Notes under the pieces: model-generated
Database searches by the model: none
What the model was told of the DNA's origin: nothing
The model's input: the letters and a program-made list of their open reading frames with translations, nothing else
Source of the DNA: Desulfobacteraceae bacterium
GTDB lineage: Bacteria; Desulfobacterota; Desulfobacteria; Desulfobacterales; UBA5852
NCBI GenBank assembly: GCA_014237395.1
Contig: JABZFP010000008.1
Coordinates: 58,151 to 122,150 of the forward strand
DNA length: 64,000 bases
Direction: 5' to 3'
Position numbers and translations under genes: made by a program
In this document: one piece after another, positions 24,677 through 34,281 of the stretch
How the letters are laid out: each line of letters starts with the position of its first letter
Numbering within the stretch: position 1 is the first letter of the stretch

Positions 24677-26803
24677 ATGGATGAGATTTCACGCTTCAAT
24701 CCCCGTTATGGGACCACTTGGTTCATCGTTGCCGGCTCCGTCTTGATGCTGCTCATCGTCGGCGTGCTTCACATCCGGTTCGGCCGACAGATGGTCACAC
24801 TGGTCAGCGACCAGTTCAACCAGGAACAGCTCGCGGTGGCCCGCAACATCCAGAAGTTGGTGGAACAGGCCCTCAGCAGCCTGGAAAAGGAACTGCTGCA
24901 ACTCGCCGACCGCATCCCGACCATGCCTTCGAATCCGATCGATCGGCAAGCCCGTCTGCAGTCCGAGTTGGCGCGCATGGGTATGAACGGGGTCGTGGAA
25001 ATCCAGTTATGGAACCGCCCAGCCAATAGGGTGTGGGTGTATTCACACAGCGCACCGTGCAAAATTGCGTCAACGACGACGCCGATCCCCCCGGAAATGG
25101 AACAGCTGCCTGAACCGGGTGAAATCGGGATGACACGTCCCGAAGTGATTGGATCCCGTGTCACCATGTCCATGATAACCCCCATGGGGCGACACAGCGA
25201 CCATTTACTCCTTTTCAGGATCAACCTGGTCCAGTTTTTAACGCCCCTGCTCAAGGACATCAGTTCCGGGATCAGTGGCTATGCGTGGATCATCGATGAC
25301 CAGGGCCGCTTCCTGTATCACCCCTTTACGGATTTTATCGGCCGTAGCGCGTTCGAGGTGCGCCAGGAAACCTATCCGGATCTGAGTTTCGTCCAAATCG
25401 ATCGCATCCAGAAAGAGGAGATGCTTCAAGGCCGGGAAGGCACCGGCACCTATCAATCCGCTTGGCACCGTGGTCTCACCGGCACCATCGACAAACTGAT
25501 CGCCTTCTGCCCGATTTACATCTCACAAAAACCCCGGCACTTCTGGAGTGCGGCCGTGGTCGCACCGACCCACGAAATCGCGGATGCCGTGGGGCAGATC
25601 CATCGCTGGCAGCTGGTGATCCAATGTCTGATGATCCTGGTCGTGGTGGCCGCTGCCGGTGCCCTCTTCCTGTTCGAAATCCGCTTCTCCCGAAGACTGG
25701 AAAACCTGGTGACCACCCGAACCCAGGCCTTGAAACGATCGGAGGAGAAATACCGCCTGCTCATCGAAAGCGCCGAGGATTTTATCTTCACGCTGGATAC
25801 TTCCGCCCGCCTCAAATCCGTCAACAGCTACACGGCCCACTTCTTCGGCAGCGACGCCGAGCACCTCGTGGACCGCCCGCTCTCGGATCTATTCAGCGAG
25901 GACGTGGGGCAGCGTAACATCAAGGCCGTAAAGCAGGTATATGCCACTCAGCGCAGCGTCCGCGAAGAAATCGAAATCCGCTCCGTGGATCCGCCGGTAT
26001 GGCTCAACGCCAACTACATGCCGTTGAAAAACGAAGCGGGGGAAGTTCATATGGTGCTGTGCATCGCCCGCGATATCACCGAAAACAAAACCCTTCAGCG
26101 CAACCTGATCGCCACTGAAAAACTGGCCGCCCTGGGTACCCTGGCAGCCGGCGTGGCCCATGAAATCAACAACCCCTTGGGGGTGATCCTGGGGTTCTGT
26201 GACCTACTGGTCCGCAAACAACCGCCGGGAAGCCAGGCCTATGAAGACCTGAAAATCATCGAACGGCAGGGCCTGCACTGCAAGGAGATTGTCGACAACC
26301 TGCTCAGCTTCGCCAGGGACCGTAAGGTGTCCGAGGAAAGCACCGATCTGAATCAATGCCTCGAGGAAATCATTAAAGTGGCCCGCCACACCATCGAACG
26401 GCGCACCGTCACGCTCAAGACCGAAATCGCCCGGCGCCTGCCCCCCGTCCGGGGCGACTGCCGACAGCTCCAGCAGGTCTTCCTCAACCTGATGAACAAC
26501 GCTGTGGCGGCCATGCCCGACGGCGGCCTGCTCACGATCAGCGCGACTTTCGACAAAAGCGCTCGGAGTGCCGTCATAAAGGTGTCGGACACCGGCAGCG
26601 GCATCCCCGAGGCGGACCTGGACCGTATTTATGAACCGTTTTTCACGACCAAACCCGAAGGCGAGGGAACCGGGCTGGGGCTGTTTGTCAGTTACGGTAT
26701 CATCAGCAGCTTCGGCGGTTCCATCCGCTGTGAAAGCCGGGTTTCGGAGGATCGTGACCGGAGCGGCACCACGTTCATCGTGAAGCTGCCGCAAAGCCCA
26801 TAG
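24677..26803 (+). CDS. Membrane sensor histidine kinase with Cache-type input and PAS
   Basis: A 708-residue kinase. A helix at about 14-33 and another near 310-335 flank a periplasmic domain of about 275 residues with Cache-like features (GYAWIIDDQGRFLYHPFTDFIG). A PAS domain follows (about 360-480, SEEKYRLLIESAEDFIF), then HisKA with H495 in AAGVAHEINNPLG and HATPase with N (LMNNAVAAM), G1 DTGSGIP and GTGLGLFVSYGI. The regulator gene begins eight bases after the stop, so the two form a pair. The ligand is unknown; position after the TauE genes suggests control of anion export. Confidence 0.93.
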   Translation: MDEISRFNPRYGTTWFIVAGSVLMLLIVGVLHIRFGRQMVTLVSDQFNQEQLAVARNIQKLVEQALSSLEKELLQLADRIPTMPSNPIDRQARLQSELARMGMNGVVEIQLWNRPANRVWVYSHSAPCKIASTTTPIPPEMEQLPEPGEIGMTRPEVIGSRVTMSMITPMGRHSDHLLLFRINLVQFLTPLLKDISSGISGYAWIIDDQGRFLYHPFTDFIGRSAFEVRQETYPDLSFVQIDRIQKEEMLQGREGTGTYQSAWHRGLTGTIDKLIAFCPIYISQKPRHFWSAAVVAPTHEIADAVGQIHRWQLVIQCLMILVVVAAAGALFLFEIRFSRRLENLVTTRTQALKRSEEKYRLLIESAEDFIFTLDTSARLKSVNSYTAHFFGSDAEHLVDRPLSDLFSEDVGQRNIKAVKQVYATQRSVREEIEIRSVDPPVWLNANYMPLKNEAGEVHMVLCIARDITENKTLQRNLIATEKLAALGTLAAGVAHEINNPLGVILGFCDLLVRKQPPGSQAYEDLKIIERQGLHCKEIVDNLLSFARDRKVSEESTDLNQCLEEIIKVARHTIERRTVTLKTEIARRLPPVRGDCRQLQQVFLNLMNNAVAAMPDGGLLTISATFDKSARSAVIKVSDTGSGIPEADLDRIYEPFFTTKPEGEGTGLGLFVSYGIISSFGGSIRCESRVSEDRDRSGTTFIVKLPQSP

Positions 26804-26811
26804 GAGGGTAT

Positions 26812-28308
26812 ATGCAAGGACGCATCCTGGTAGTGGACGATGAACGGGACATGCTGCTGCTGCTCGAACGCATCATCACCGAGGAAACCGACCACAAAGT
26901 TGTCACCGCCGTCGACCCGCGTGAAGCCCTGGAGCTGGTCAAAACCGGGAGCTTCGATCTGGTGTTCACGGATCTGAAGATGCCCAAAATGGACGGCATC
27001 CGCCTGCTGGAAAAGATCAAGGCCCTGGATCCGACCGTCTCGGTGGTGGTGATGACCGCCTTCGGCACGATCGAGACGGCGGTCGATGCGACCCGTAAAG
27101 GGGCCTGCGACTTTATCACCAAACCTTTCCGGCGGGAGCGGATTCTGGTGACCATCGCGAACGTGATGAGTTTTCAGTCCGTCACCCGGGAAAACCGGGT
27201 CCTGCGGGAGGCCCTCGGCAAGCAGAACGGCTTCGCCTCGTTGCTGGGGGTCACGCCGGTGATGCGGGATATTTTCGCCCGCATTCGCCAGGTAGCGCCC
27301 ACCCAGGGCACCGTCCTGATTACCGGGCCGAGTGGCACGGGCAAGGAATTGGTGGCCAAAGCCCTGCATACCCACAGCCACCGCCGCGACCAGCGTTTCA
27401 TCACACTGAACTGCACGGTCATCCCGGAAAACGTTCTCGAAAGCGAACTGTTCGGCCACGTCAAGGGGGCCTTCACCGGCGCCTGGAAAGACAAGCGCGG
27501 TTTGGTGGAGGATGCCGATGGCGGCACCCTGTTTCTGGACGAAATCGGGGATCTGAGTCCCGTTCTGCAGACCAAACTGCTGCGCCTGCTGCAGGACGGC
27601 GAATACCGGCCCGTGGGCGGCAATGCCGCCCGCAGGGCCGACATCCGCTTCATTGCGGCCACCAACCGCCTGCTCAAGGAGGCCATCGCCCAGGGACGTT
27701 TCCGCGAGGATCTTTACTATCGACTCAATGTCATCAATTTCGATCTGCCCCCCCTGTCGGCCAGGCGGGATGACATCCCCTTGCTCAGCCACCATTTTCT
27801 CAAAAAATACGCCGCCGCCAACAAGAAGACCATTACCGAAATCTGTCCCCTGGCCATGCGGCGGCTCAGGGCGCTCGACTATCCGGGCAATGTCCGGGAG
27901 TTGGAAAACATCATCGAGCGGGGCGTGATTTTCTGCCGGACCGAATCGCTGAAGACCGCCGATCTGTCCCTGGACCCGGAGCAGGAACCGTTGGATCCAC
28001 CCTATGCCTTGCCAGCATCCTTGCGCCACCTTGGTTTCAAGGACGCCAAGGAAGAAATGACCGCGATCTTCCACCGGCAGTATATCGACCACCTGCTGCG
28101 GGAACACAACGGGAACGTGAGCCTGGCGGCTCAAAAGGCCGGCATCCAGCGCCAGTACCTGCACCGCCTTATGAAGGAGGCGGGGCTTGTAACGAATGGC
28201 TACCGGGATCGGCCGAATGGGGAGACGGATATACCGGACATGGCGCCACCGACGGGAGCGGCCGACGAGGCCTGCGGACGACAGGGTCGGGCCATCAACC
28301 GCACCTGA
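26812..28308 (+). CDS. NtrC-type sigma54-dependent response regulator
   Basis: A 498-residue activator: receiver domain (residues 3-120; phospho-acceptor Asp in FTDLKMPKMDG), AAA+ domain (about 140-370) with Walker A GPSGTGKE, the canonical sigma54-contact loop GAFTGA at 219-224 and Walker B GGTLFLDEIGDL, then a Fis-type HTH (NVSLAAQKAGIQRQYLHRLMKEAG near 445). A variable tail of about 40 residues follows. It is paired with the upstream kinase and is the best candidate to bind the dyad elements before the TauE genes. Confidence 0.95.
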   Translation: MQGRILVVDDERDMLLLLERIITEETDHKVVTAVDPREALELVKTGSFDLVFTDLKMPKMDGIRLLEKIKALDPTVSVVVMTAFGTIETAVDATRKGACDFITKPFRRERILVTIANVMSFQSVTRENRVLREALGKQNGFASLLGVTPVMRDIFARIRQVAPTQGTVLITGPSGTGKELVAKALHTHSHRRDQRFITLNCTVIPENVLESELFGHVKGAFTGAWKDKRGLVEDADGGTLFLDEIGDLSPVLQTKLLRLLQDGEYRPVGGNAARRADIRFIAATNRLLKEAIAQGRFREDLYYRLNVINFDLPPLSARRDDIPLLSHHFLKKYAAANKKTITEICPLAMRRLRALDYPGNVRELENIIERGVIFCRTESLKTADLSLDPEQEPLDPPYALPASLRHLGFKDAKEEMTAIFHRQYIDHLLREHNGNVSLAAQKAGIQRQYLHRLMKEAGLVTNGYRDRPNGETDIPDMAPPTGAADEACGRQGRAINRT

Positions 28309-28314
28309 ATCGGT

Positions 28315-28662
28315 TCAGGGCATCTGGAGGCCCACGATGGCAAAGGCATCCTGCAGACGCACCTGCCCCACCGGTCGTCGGTCGCGGAACACCGGCAGCA
28401 TGCGGAGATTATGCCGGACCATGACCTCGATGGCCTTGGAAACCGGATCATCAATGTGCACCGACGGGCTCAATGGCAGCTCGCCGGAAAAAGGGAGCAG
28501 GATTTCTCTGACATTTGCAAGGGTATGTGTATTCATCAGCGGCTCTTCAGCGAATGGCGGAGCGGTCGGTTTGGCCACCGGTAAACCGCGGTTTGATGCC
28601 ATGCGGTTGGGAATGCGGTCTGCCGGAGCATTAAAAGGATAAAGCTGCAAACTAAATGCCAT
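28315..28662 (-). CDS. Single CBS-motif protein
   Basis: A 115-codon frame whose last 70 residues resemble one CBS motif: LSPSVHIDDPVSKAIEVMVRHNLRMLPVFRDRRPVGQVRLQDAF. CBS pairs bind adenine nucleotides and sense energy state; a single motif would need to dimerise. Met43 (ATG at 28536, after GAAGAG) is a likely alternative start and gives 73 residues with all the conserved part. It converges with the NtrC-type regulator gene. Its closest match in the window is the C-terminal CBS segment of the receiver-CBS protein at 29002 (LPVxxDxRxxxGVVRLxD). Confidence 0.6.
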   Translation of the reverse strand: MAFSLQLYPFNAPADRIPNRMASNRGLPVAKPTAPPFAEEPLMNTHTLANVREILLPFSGELPLSPSVHIDDPVSKAIEVMVRHNLRMLPVFRDRRPVGQVRLQDAFAIVGLQMP

Positions 28663-28731
28663 CTTGGCCTGGACGTCATGAAAATCGGCAAGCGTTATGC
28701 CACGGGCGGCGAATGCGATTTCAGCGCCCGG

Positions 28732-28762
28732 GGCCGGCCGAACATTCGAACGTCGGCCGGCC
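28732..28762. repeat. 10-bp perfect inverted repeat
   Basis: GGCCGGCCGA and TCGGCCGGCC flank an 11-nt centre in the 28663-29001 gap, which has no gene on either strand. Being symmetric and without T-tracts, it may be a terminator or a binding site. I see no promoter match nearby. Confidence 0.45.
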
Positions 28763-29001
28763 GGTGTCCATCCTCAGAAGACAGTTGGCGGCATGGTTGT
28801 AAACTGGCAGTTTTCTGAAGGGTGACGTTACCGACGGTTTTAACGCGATTGCCCCTGCTCCCTTCCCGCGGCAATGGCCACCGACACCGAGATGACCCCA
28901 CAGCCTTGGCTGGCACGGCTTTTGATTGATGGAAATCGGGTCACCGATATGACATTGGCCATCAATTGTTCCGATGCGGTCATTCCTGAAAGGGCGTAAC
29001 G

Positions 29002-29892
29002 ATGAAACCTGCTTTGGCGGAAAGCGCCCCGCCCCGCCGGCGCGTGCTCCTGGTGGACGATGAGGAACGGTTCACCTCCCGGATGTGCAAGCTCTTGGAG
29101 CGACATCGTTTCCAGGTGGCCACCGCCGGCGATGGCAAACAGGCCCTGGCCTTGATCGACGAGCAGGCTTTTGATGCCGTCGTGTTGGACATCCGCATGC
29201 CGGTGATGGACGGTATGACCGTCCTGCGCAGGGTGCAGGAAAATTCGTCGCCGCCGCCGGTCATCATGCTGACCGGCCACGCCACCCTGGAAACCGGCAT
29301 CGAGGCCATTCGGCAAGGGGCCTTCGACTATTTGATGAAACCTTGCAGCATCGAAGATCTGGTGGCCAAACTGGAGGTGGCCTGCGCACTCGGACAAATT
29401 CGCCGCCGCCCCATCCTGTGGCCCCGCTCGACCGCCGGCGAATTGATCCTGAATGCGTTTCGCCGAATCCGGGATACCGATCCCCTGCTGGAAGCTTTTT
29501 CCATCTTCAACCACCGTCTGCCCCGGATGGCCGGCGAAACACTTTTCATCGTGGATGCCCACAACCGCCTGAGCGGCCATTTGAGCAAGCAGGACATCGT
29601 CAGCCGTGCGGCTCAATCATGGGGGCGCCCAATGCTCACCTGGCAGGAACTGTCCGCCAACCCGCAATGGCTGCCCGACGCAACGGTCGCATCGGTGATG
29701 AAAAAGGGAACGATTGCCGTCGAACCCGGGGCACCGTTGAAACAGGTTGCCGCCGTCATGATGGAAAACGGCATACGAACCTTGCCGGTCACAGATAAAA
29801 ACCGCGACATGCTGGGGGTCGTCCGACTCATGGATGTTCTGGTTTATCTGGACAGTGCCAAAAACGAAACCGGTGAACCCTTCGCGGAATGA
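29002..29892 (+). CDS. Response regulator with C-terminal CBS pair
   Basis: A 296-residue protein. Residues about 12-130 are a receiver domain (VLLVDDEE, phospho-acceptor Asp in VVLDIRMPVMDG, MLTGHA, and the conserved Lys in YLMKPC). Residues about 155-285 form two CBS motifs: ETLFIVDAHNRLSGHLSKQDIV, then SVMKKGTIAVEPGAPLKQVAAVMMENGIRTLPVTDKNRDMLGVVRLMDV. No DNA-binding domain is present. The layout suggests that phosphorylation and nucleotide binding are read together. The next gene starts within 7 bases of its stop, so it is probably co-translated with the GNAT-deacetylase fusion and may control it. Confidence 0.88.
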   Translation: MKPALAESAPPRRRVLLVDDEERFTSRMCKLLERHRFQVATAGDGKQALALIDEQAFDAVVLDIRMPVMDGMTVLRRVQENSSPPPVIMLTGHATLETGIEAIRQGAFDYLMKPCSIEDLVAKLEVACALGQIRRRPILWPRSTAGELILNAFRRIRDTDPLLEAFSIFNHRLPRMAGETLFIVDAHNRLSGHLSKQDIVSRAAQSWGRPMLTWQELSANPQWLPDATVASVMKKGTIAVEPGAPLKQVAAVMMENGIRTLPVTDKNRDMLGVVRLMDVLVYLDSAKNETGEPFAE

Positions 29893-29898
29893 GTGCCC

Positions 29899-32157
29899 AT
29901 GATCACGCGCGAACACCTGACATCCGCCATCAACGCCGTCTCCGCCGTGGACCCCCAGGCGGGTTGCGGGCTGAAAACGTTGTTCGAGGCGGCACGCATC
30001 ACCGCTCCGGCGGCCAAATATTCCCGTGATCACGGTTCAGGAACAGGTTCGTTTCCCTATTATTTCGATGGGCAGCGGGTGGAAATCCCCAAAACCGCCT
30101 TTGTGGCACAGGGCGTCCCGACCCTCGAGCAATCCCTGGTTCTCAAATGGGGGGAGTTCAGGGAAAAGCAGACCAGGGCGGCTGCCTGGGTATCCGGCGA
30201 CGTGCGGCAACTGGCCAACGATATCCGACAGGCGGGGGCTGCCGCCCTTGTGAACCATGAATTGCGGCGGCTAAGGGAATCGCCGGCCGACCTGGATGCC
30301 GTGCCGGCGATGCCGGATCCCCAAGACGGCAGGCCCCATTATCGCGGTCATCTCGCCGGTGGCCAGATCGCCAGTTTCATGCCGCTGCCGCTCAACCGGG
30401 AAACGCTCGCCCAGGTGGCCGGACACCCTTTTGAATTCTTCGACGTCCGGTTTATGCTCACCAGCTGGGCCGATGGTAGCTTGCCATGGATCTACGCCTG
30501 TATCGTCGAGGGGCAAATTCTAGGCCTGATCAAACTCCAGCTGCACCGTCAGGCGGCCAGCACCTGTCTTGAAGTCCGCTATATCGCCCGCCGCATGCCG
30601 GAATACGGCGACACGGATACCTCTCCCAAGGGCGTCGGCACATTTCTGATGGCGGGAACCTGGATGGTGTGGCAGGCGTTTTATCCCGAGGCCCGGCATA
30701 TTTTTCTGGACGGCGAGGTGGGGGCGCATCAATTTTACCTGGATTGCGGTTTCAGAAAGCAGCGCCTGTGCCGATTTGTGCTGGAAGCACCCCGCGGGTA
30801 TCTGTTGTCCGCCATCGCTGACATGGCCGATGATGCCCGATCGCCCGCCGGTCAGGTAAGGTTCCGTCTGGAAGGGCTCATCGGCGCGGCGATCAAGACC
30901 CTGCGCAAAAGGAACGCCCGACACCGCCAAGCGGACTTGGCATTCATCAAACGCTGTCTCATGTCCCGCCACCAGCCCTACCCGGCCACCACGGCGCTGG
31001 CCCTGCTGCTGAAGCACCAGCCCCGGATTCCCGAGGCCACGCAACTCATCGACTATGCCACCCGGACGTGCCGGGTGCGCATCGCCGGCGAGAAACCCGA
31101 TGCGCAAAGCACCATCCTGGTGGTCGACGATCCGCGGTTTGCCTTGCATCTGCACCATATTTGCCACCTGGAAAGCCCCAAACGGTTGGAAGCCTTCCAA
31201 CGGGCCCTGGCCCACCCCAGCGTCGCGGGTCGCTGGCACTCGTTGATGATCGAGCCGGCCGAACGCGAGCAGCTGCTGTGGGTCCATAATGCCGCCTATC
31301 TGAAGCGACTGGAAAAAACAGCGGGCCGACAGCTGGTCTCCCTGGATATGGACACCCAGACCACCGAACGCTCATGGGAGGTGGCCTGCCTGGCCGTGGG
31401 CGGCGTATTCCGGCTGATGGACGGTATCTGCGGCGGCCGCGCCCTGCAGGGCGTCGCCGCCGTGCGCCCCCCCGGACATCACGCCGAGCCGGACCGTGCC
31501 ATGGGATTCTGCCTGCTCAACAATGTGGCCCTGGCCGCCCGCTATCTGCAAAAAGTCCAAGGCCTGGCACGCATCATGATTATCGATCTGGACGCCCACC
31601 ACGGCAATGGCACACAAACCGTTTTTTATGAAGACAGCACGGTGCTGTATGTCTCGACACATGGCTTCCCGGCCTATCCGGGAACCGGCAATTTCGGCGA
31701 AATCGGCCGTGGCCCAGGCAAGGGGTTCACGGTCAATATCCCGTTTGCCAAAGGCGCCGGCGATCGCGATTTCATCTGCGCGACCCGCCGTATCATCGCC
31801 CCCCTGGCACACCAGTTCAAACCCGAGTTCATCCTGGTCTCGCTGGGGTTTGACCTCTATCGGTATGACCGGCTGGGCGGCATGAACGTTTCCCCCGAAG
31901 GCTACGGCACCCTCACCGCCATGTTGCTTCAGATCGCCAAATGGGAATGCGCCGGACGCATCGCCTTTATCCTCGAGGGTGGCTACAGCGTGAAAGGTAT
32001 CGAAGACTGTGGGCTCCGGTTTCTTCAACACCTGTGTGCCGTGGATCACGGCAATCGCGACGCATCCGAAGCCTGGCACCCGAAATCAACTTCCACGCCA
32101 TCGGCCGTCTCCAAGGCCATCGAGGTCCAGAAACCGTTCTGGCCCCGGCTGGCCTGA
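29899..32157 (+). CDS. GNAT acetyltransferase fused to class I/II-type histone deacetylase domain
   Basis: A 752-residue two-enzyme fusion. The middle (about 150-300) resembles a GNAT domain: acetyl-CoA loop SPKGVGTFLM (Gly245-Gly247) and HQFYLDCGFRK. From about 395 on lies a complete deacetylase of the AcuC/HDAC kind: RPPGHH (523-528), IDLDAHHGNG with zinc ligands Asp565 and His567, Asp652 in SLGFDLY, and LEGGY near 690. Opposing acetylation and deacetylation could thus act on one target, likely acetyl-CoA synthetase or other enzymes; this is inference. ATG 29899 is preferred over GTG 29893. It follows the receiver-CBS gene by six bases. Confidence 0.9.
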   Translation: MITREHLTSAINAVSAVDPQAGCGLKTLFEAARITAPAAKYSRDHGSGTGSFPYYFDGQRVEIPKTAFVAQGVPTLEQSLVLKWGEFREKQTRAAAWVSGDVRQLANDIRQAGAAALVNHELRRLRESPADLDAVPAMPDPQDGRPHYRGHLAGGQIASFMPLPLNRETLAQVAGHPFEFFDVRFMLTSWADGSLPWIYACIVEGQILGLIKLQLHRQAASTCLEVRYIARRMPEYGDTDTSPKGVGTFLMAGTWMVWQAFYPEARHIFLDGEVGAHQFYLDCGFRKQRLCRFVLEAPRGYLLSAIADMADDARSPAGQVRFRLEGLIGAAIKTLRKRNARHRQADLAFIKRCLMSRHQPYPATTALALLLKHQPRIPEATQLIDYATRTCRVRIAGEKPDAQSTILVVDDPRFALHLHHICHLESPKRLEAFQRALAHPSVAGRWHSLMIEPAEREQLLWVHNAAYLKRLEKTAGRQLVSLDMDTQTTERSWEVACLAVGGVFRLMDGICGGRALQGVAAVRPPGHHAEPDRAMGFCLLNNVALAARYLQKVQGLARIMIIDLDAHHGNGTQTVFYEDSTVLYVSTHGFPAYPGTGNFGEIGRGPGKGFTVNIPFAKGAGDRDFICATRRIIAPLAHQFKPEFILVSLGFDLYRYDRLGGMNVSPEGYGTLTAMLLQIAKWECAGRIAFILEGGYSVKGIEDCGLRFLQHLCAVDHGNRDASEAWHPKSTSTPSAVSKAIEVQKPFWPRLA

Positions 32158-32230
32158 CCCGCCACCTGCCTGCGGCCCTCCGGCGCAACCGCACGCCTTT
32201 CTTGCATAAACGGTCCTTCAGGAGGGAGAC

Positions 32231-32257
32231 ACCTGTGTCACCATGGCGTGGACAGGT
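32231..32257. repeat. Inverted repeat upstream of the second sensor kinase
   Basis: ACCTGT-N15-ACAGGT lies about 90-110 bp before the sigma54-like promoter at 32344, a position suitable for an activator site. It contains GTGGACA, reminiscent of half of the dyad before TauE gene 1, but otherwise differs. Confidence 0.3.
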
Positions 32258-32343
32258 CCTCCGCCGGACAGTGCAGCAAAACCGGAAAAAAATTTAACCA
32301 ATAGATATTGTTGTATATTTTAATATAGTCGACTTGCATATTG

Positions 32344-32360
32344 TTGGCATATTTCTTGAT
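32344..32360 (+). promoter_or_regulatory. Sigma54-like promoter ahead of the second sensor kinase
   Basis: TTGGCATATTTCTTGAT keeps TTGGCAT and TTG in the -24/-12 spacing, with GA instead of GC at -12. The surrounding DNA is AT-rich. It is 68 bases before the kinase start at 32428. Confidence 0.5.
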
Positions 32361-32427
32361 GTCAAAGAGAGGCATCAACGATCGGCCCTGTTTAGGTCGA
32401 TGGGCGCGGTCGAGCAAAGGAGGCCAT

Positions 32428-34218
32428 ATGCTGCACGTACTTTCGCACATGCCTGAAGCGGCAACCGCCGTTGTTTCCGATATGGATCCGCCGTACCGTT
32501 ACAAACGGCTTTTCAAACGATTTGTTTTGTTGACGCTGGTCTGCTCGGTTGTGCCCCTGTTGCTGGTGGGGTGGATTATCAGCAACCGATACCAGCGCTC
32601 GGCGGAAACACGCGTCATGGCGGCCTTCCGCAACGAAATTCAACACCATCGCAAGGTCATCGAACTGTTCCTGAAGGACCACCGTTCGAAACTCGAATTG
32701 ATGGCCCAGAGCAACGGTCGGCAGGATTTTCTCCAACCCGGGCGCTTGCGGTCTCTTTTTGACCTGTTCAACCAAGACCGCCTGACCTTGACGGACCTCG
32801 GGGTCATCGATGCCGACGGTAACCACCTGGCGTATGTGGGGCCCTACGACCTGCTGGATAAAAACTATGCTGAAACCCACTGGTTCAAGATGGTCATGGA
32901 GAAAGGACTCTACATCAGCGATATGTTCATGGGATTTCGCCGTGAACCGCACTTTATCATCGCCGTCAAAGGCCATGACGCTATCGGCCCCTGGATCCTG
33001 CGGGCCACGGTGTACACGGAGGGGTTCCGGGCGCTGGTGGAAAATGTCATGATCGGCCGCACCGGGGAAATTTTCCTGGTCAATCGGGAGGGCGTCTATC
33101 AGACCACGTCGCGCTATAGCGGCCGCATCATGGAAAACGCCTCAATGACGGTGGGCCCGGTCCACCCCGGCATCCAGGTGCGGCAGGAGGCCTCCGATGC
33201 CGGATTCAACGGTGAACGAAGTGTGCGTCAGATCGTCAGTACGGCCTGGCTGGAGACCCCCCAATGGATGCTCGTGGTCCGACAGGATTACGCCGAAGCC
33301 TTTGCAGCCGAAAACCGGGCCAATCTCTCTGTTTTGGTTTTCCTGCTGATCAGCGCAGCCACCATCCTGGGGGCTACGATCCTGGTCACACGCCACATGC
33401 TGGACCTCGTTAAACGCCGCGACGTGCAGGCCGAAACGCTGAACCGTCAACTAATGCAGGCCAGCAAGATGGCCTCCATCGGCGAACTTTCGGTGGGGGT
33501 GGCCCATGAGATCAACAATCCTCTGGCCATCATATCGACGGAGCGGGAAATTTTGATCGACGCGTCCCAAAAGGCCAGCGGCATGGACCCGTCCTTCAGC
33601 ACCCAACTGGACAGCGCCATGCATCAGATCGATGTCCAGATCCAGCGGTGCAAACGCATCACCCACAATCTGCTGCGATTCTCGCGCCGGACCGAGTCCG
33701 TCATCGACACGGTGGACATCAACGCCTTTATCAGTGAGGTCATCGACCTGATGGAGCGTGAAGCCCGGTCTTCCGGCATCACCTTTTTCGAGCGGCTGTC
33801 ACCGGATGTGCCGCCGATCCTGTCGGATCTTTCCCAGCTGCAACAGGTCTTTTTGAACCTGATCACCAATGCCATCGATGCCCATGAGGACAAGCGATAT
33901 GGCTCCGTGGCCATCAGTTCCACCTACCTGGAATCCGAAAAAACCGTCGAAATCGTAGTGTCGGATACCGGTTGCGGTATGTCACAGGAAACCTTGGTCC
34001 GCGTGTTCGACCCCTTTTTCACCACCAAACCCATGGGACGCGGGACGGGTCTGGGGCTCTCGATCTGCTACAGCATCATCAAGGGCCTTGGAGGACAAAT
34101 CGACGTCAAGAGCGTGCCCGGCCAGGGAACCGATTTTATCATCCGGCTGCCCTTGCGGAAGTCGGATCGCACAGGGAATGCGATGCCCCCGGCAAACCAG
34201 ATGGAACAGGCCGCCTGA
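32428..34218 (+). CDS. Membrane sensor histidine kinase with double-Cache-type input
   Basis: A 596-residue kinase starting at ATG 32428, behind AAAGGAGG. A helix near 32-52 and one near 300-325 bracket a periplasmic domain of about 250 residues with Cache features (LTDLGVIDADGNHLAYVGPYDLLDKNYAETHWF, GEIFLVNREGVYQTTSRYSG). The kinase core has H360 in SVGVAHEINNPLAII, the N-box LITNAIDA, DTGCGM and GTGLGLSICYSI. It is followed by a receiver-only protein, its probable partner. The ligand is unknown; double Cache domains often bind small organic acids or amino acids. Confidence 0.92.
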   Translation: MLHVLSHMPEAATAVVSDMDPPYRYKRLFKRFVLLTLVCSVVPLLLVGWIISNRYQRSAETRVMAAFRNEIQHHRKVIELFLKDHRSKLELMAQSNGRQDFLQPGRLRSLFDLFNQDRLTLTDLGVIDADGNHLAYVGPYDLLDKNYAETHWFKMVMEKGLYISDMFMGFRREPHFIIAVKGHDAIGPWILRATVYTEGFRALVENVMIGRTGEIFLVNREGVYQTTSRYSGRIMENASMTVGPVHPGIQVRQEASDAGFNGERSVRQIVSTAWLETPQWMLVVRQDYAEAFAAENRANLSVLVFLLISAATILGATILVTRHMLDLVKRRDVQAETLNRQLMQASKMASIGELSVGVAHEINNPLAIISTEREILIDASQKASGMDPSFSTQLDSAMHQIDVQIQRCKRITHNLLRFSRRTESVIDTVDINAFISEVIDLMEREARSSGITFFERLSPDVPPILSDLSQLQQVFLNLITNAIDAHEDKRYGSVAISSTYLESEKTVEIVVSDTGCGMSQETLVRVFDPFFTTKPMGRGTGLGLSICYSIIKGLGGQIDVKSVPGQGTDFIIRLPLRKSDRTGNAMPPANQMEQAA

Positions 34219-34281
34219 AAGGCCCGCAACGGGCCGCATATCCATTCAGGCGGGAGGCGCCCCTTTTGAAAGGAGGCCATG

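Noticed and set aside
26692..28164. 490-codon open frame antisense to the NtrC-type regulator
   Set aside because: Shadow of a gene with complete Walker and GAFTGA motifs on the other strand.
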